Below the pieces are notes generated by a model. That model ran no database searches and had not been told where the DNA came from. It saw only the letters and a program-made list of their open reading frames with translations. From assembly GCF_004000885.1 (NCBI RefSeq), contig NZ_BIMC01000004.1, positions 62,001-126,000 of the forward strand: DNA of 64,000 nt, read 5' to 3'. How positions within the stretch are numbered: the stretch's first letter is position 1; each line of letters begins with the position of its first letter. The translations under genes and the position numbers were made by a program. Shown here in pieces: positions 62,214-64,000 of the stretch. The DNA is from Paenibacillus glucanolyticus NBRC 15330 (GTDB lineage Bacteria; Bacillota; Bacilli; Paenibacillales; Paenibacillaceae).

Positions 62214-63773
62214 ATGCATTGGTCAGAACGAATCGCGAACGAATTGATCGAGAGGTATCCAGATAGGCAGACCTATGTGTGCGCAGCCGGAATCAGTCCT
62301 TCCGGGGCTGTGCATATCGGAAATTTCCGGGAAATCGTGACGGCCTATTTTGTAACAAAAGCGCTGAGAAAGCAGGGCAGGAAGGTTCGGTTTATTTTCT
62401 CTTGGGATGATTTTGACCGATTCCGGAAGGTTCCTGCGGGAGTGGACCCGGGGTTTGAGCAGTACATCGGCATGCCCTACGTGGAGGTCCCATGTCCGTT
62501 CGGATGTCATGCTTCCTATGCGGAGCATTATGAGAAGGAGTTCGAGCTTGCCTTAGCCGAATTCGGGATCGAACCCGAGTTTATTTATCAGAGCCGGGAG
62601 TACCAATCCAGGCGGTATAATTCGCTTATGCTTCACGCGATCCGACACAGGACGGAAATTTACGATATCTTGCATGCCTTCAAAACGGGTGGAGCCCATG
62701 ACCAAGAACGGGCTGTTTATTATCCAGTACAGGTATACTGTGAGGAATGCAGAAGGGATACAACGACGATACAGCAATTCGATGAGCAAACGGAAAGATT
62801 GGGTTATGCCTGCATCTGTGGGCATCGGGGCACCCTGTCGATCCTGCAGGCAACGCATATGAAATTGCAGTGGAAAATCGATTGGCCCATGCGCTGGAAG
62901 ATGGAAAATGTCGCCTTCGAGCCGGGAGGCAGAGACCATTCGTCGGAAACAGGCAGCTACAATGTATCCAAAGTGATCTCGGAGAACATTTTCGGAAATC
63001 CAGCGCCTTCCTATGCGGCCTACGAATTTATAAGCATGAAGGGGAGCCATGCAAAAATGTCCAGCTCTTCCGGCAGCAACTATACGCCTGGGGACCTGCT
63101 GAAGGTGTACGCGCCTGAGAATATTCTGTTTATGTTTGCCAAGTATCAGCCGAATGCACCCTTCCATATCGGACTTGATGAAGATGTGATCCGTAACTAT
63201 ACCGAATATGAGCGTTACCGCAATCCTGCTGCTTCTAAGGAGTTAAGCCCTGATATTGAGGCTGCACTCGAGCTCTCCATGCCGGACAGCCATCCGGGCC
63301 GGGCTCCCAAATTCAGCCAGCTATCCGGCATATTGCCGCTCGTGAATTTTGATTACCGACTTCTGCAGGAGCTATTGCATCGAGTTGGTGAAAGTTATGC
63401 GAAGGAGCAGCTCGAACCCACCGCACGACGAGCCGAGTATTGGATCAAACACTGGTATCCGCAAAAGCTGATTACCGTGAAGGAGCACCAGGATCACCAA
63501 CGGTACGAGACGTTGGATTCATTGGAGCGGCAATGGCTTCACACCGTATGCGATCTGCTGAAGGATGCCGAGCTTACTGGATCAACACGAATGGAGAAGA
63601 TCTATGCGATCTGCCACCATGATGATAAGAAGATGATGAAACAAAATCAGAAGCGTTTGTTCAGCCTTATCTATCAATTGGTCCTTGGCCGCGATGAAGG
63701 TCCCCGTATGCCGATCTTGATCGAGGGTGTCGGCGTGCATCGAATGCTTGATCTCCTGAATTTTCAGAAATAA
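62214..63773 (+). CDS. lysK: class I lysyl-tRNA synthetase
   Basis: This 519-residue class I aminoacyl-tRNA synthetase has the HIGH-type motif in GISPSGAVHIGNFREI and the KMSKS-type motif AKMSSSSGSNYTPGDL. A zinc-binding-like Cys set is visible in CPFGCH and CEECRR/CICGHR. Class I LysRS is mainly archaeal but occurs in some Firmicutes, alongside or instead of class II LysRS. The ATG at 62214 has AGAGGAGGG upstream. The T-box leader shows it answers to lysine shortage. Confidence 0.95.
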   Translation: MHWSERIANELIERYPDRQTYVCAAGISPSGAVHIGNFREIVTAYFVTKALRKQGRKVRFIFSWDDFDRFRKVPAGVDPGFEQYIGMPYVEVPCPFGCHASYAEHYEKEFELALAEFGIEPEFIYQSREYQSRRYNSLMLHAIRHRTEIYDILHAFKTGGAHDQERAVYYPVQVYCEECRRDTTTIQQFDEQTERLGYACICGHRGTLSILQATHMKLQWKIDWPMRWKMENVAFEPGGRDHSSETGSYNVSKVISENIFGNPAPSYAAYEFISMKGSHAKMSSSSGSNYTPGDLLKVYAPENILFMFAKYQPNAPFHIGLDEDVIRNYTEYERYRNPAASKELSPDIEAALELSMPDSHPGRAPKFSQLSGILPLVNFDYRLLQELLHRVGESYAKEQLEPTARRAEYWIKHWYPQKLITVKEHQDHQRYETLDSLERQWLHTVCDLLKDAELTGSTRMEKIYAICHHDDKKMMKQNQKRLFSLIYQLVLGRDEGPRMPILIEGVGVHRMLDLLNFQK

Positions 63774-64000
63774 GGAGGACGGGTTTTATCCTCGGGGGGA
63801 GGTACAATCGACTTGGTCACAAAGACGTGGGCAATTCATCAGATGTCCGGGGAACTACAGTGGATTTCAGGGTCGGATGTTGCCGATGTCTAAACGATGA
63901 ATCAATTAACGCCACTGGCGCTTATATAGGGGCGGGTAGAGGAGTGGAGATATTCGACATTTTGGAGGTGAAGGTGACATTTGCCTGTAGAATAAACGGT
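63774..64000. other. right-edge region without a supported gene
   Basis: These 227 bp hold no complete gene. A GTG at 63974 with TGGAGG upstream opens a frame of nine codons to the window edge and could be the next gene's start; there is too little sequence to judge. No clear terminator for lysK is visible. Confidence 0.3.

Noticed and set aside
1..64000. CRISPR arrays, tRNA or rRNA genes, insertion sequences, prophage, replication origin
   Set aside because: No regularly spaced repeats of CRISPR type, cloverleaf-like genes, transposases, integrases or DnaA-box clusters were seen by reading both strands.

Overview
The window looks like a chromosomal segment of a Paenibacillus-type Firmicute. 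The evidence is a mid-range GC content, strong Shine-Dalgarno sites with frequent TTG/GTG starts, T-box control of a class I lysyl-tRNA synthetase, and family content typical of that group: YesM/YesN two-component pairs beside LplB/YtcP-type sugar ABC transporters that lack an ATPase gene, several Gfo/Idh/MocA oxidoreductases, YdhK and BdbC. No rRNA, tRNA, CRISPR array, insertion sequence or prophage was seen. The species assignment is inference.

Layout. 1-2.6 kb: the 5' part of a glycolipid-binding-domain gene behind a LexA-box promoter, an AraC regulator, and a divergent EamA exporter. 2.7-10.5 kb: a respiratory cluster with ctaA (haem A synthase), cyoABCDE (bo3-type quinol oxidase and haem O synthase), a YtkA-like lipoprotein, a lipoprotein cytochrome c, a Sco protein and a ResA/TlpA thioredoxin. 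10.5-19.3 kb: mixed genes, namely a MocR regulator, BdbC, a Zur-box-controlled zinc-free ribosomal protein L33, a DUF1349 protein, a one-chain dihydroxyacetone kinase, an esterase, a Gfo/Idh oxidoreductase, small proteins and one gene remnant. 19.5-26 kb: a mannoside locus on the minus strand (AraC regulator, ManA fused to an N-terminal kinase-like region, ROK kinase, GH38 alpha-mannosidase). 26-31.3 kb: YdhK, a TIGR01777-type epimerase, a BASS/ACR3-type transporter, and rocF-rocD (arginine to ornithine to glutamate semialdehyde).

31.5-40.7 kb: two sugar uptake loci back to back, a UgpABE-type importer (minus) and rbsRKDACB for ribose (plus). 40.8-42.3 kb: an AT-rich secreted beta-propeller protein that stands out in composition. 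42.5-52.9 kb: a second sugar-sensing locus with Gfo/Idh, YesN/YesM (minus), then LplB/YtcP/LplA-type importer, ThuA and Gfo/Idh (plus). Four regularly spaced GTCC elements upstream of the importer look like binding sites for the YesN-type regulator. 52.9-57.2 kb: a DoxX-like membrane protein, an orphan cobyric acid synthase, a His-rich lipoprotein and a glutaredoxin.

57.5-61.8 kb: a tightly packed six-gene operon preceded by a near-perfect ECF sigma-W-type promoter (TGAAAC, 16 bp, CGTA). It encodes a small protein, a Gly/Ser-rich membrane-anchored protein, a glutathionylspermidine-synthase-like ATP-grasp enzyme, a lipoprotein, a DUF350 membrane protein and a K+ channel with an RCK domain. It looks like a Gram-positive counterpart of E. 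coli yjfLMC/ygiBC and is the best candidate for an under-described system here. 61.8-63.8 kb: a T-box leader and class I lysyl-tRNA synthetase. All identifications come from reading motifs; no database search was run.
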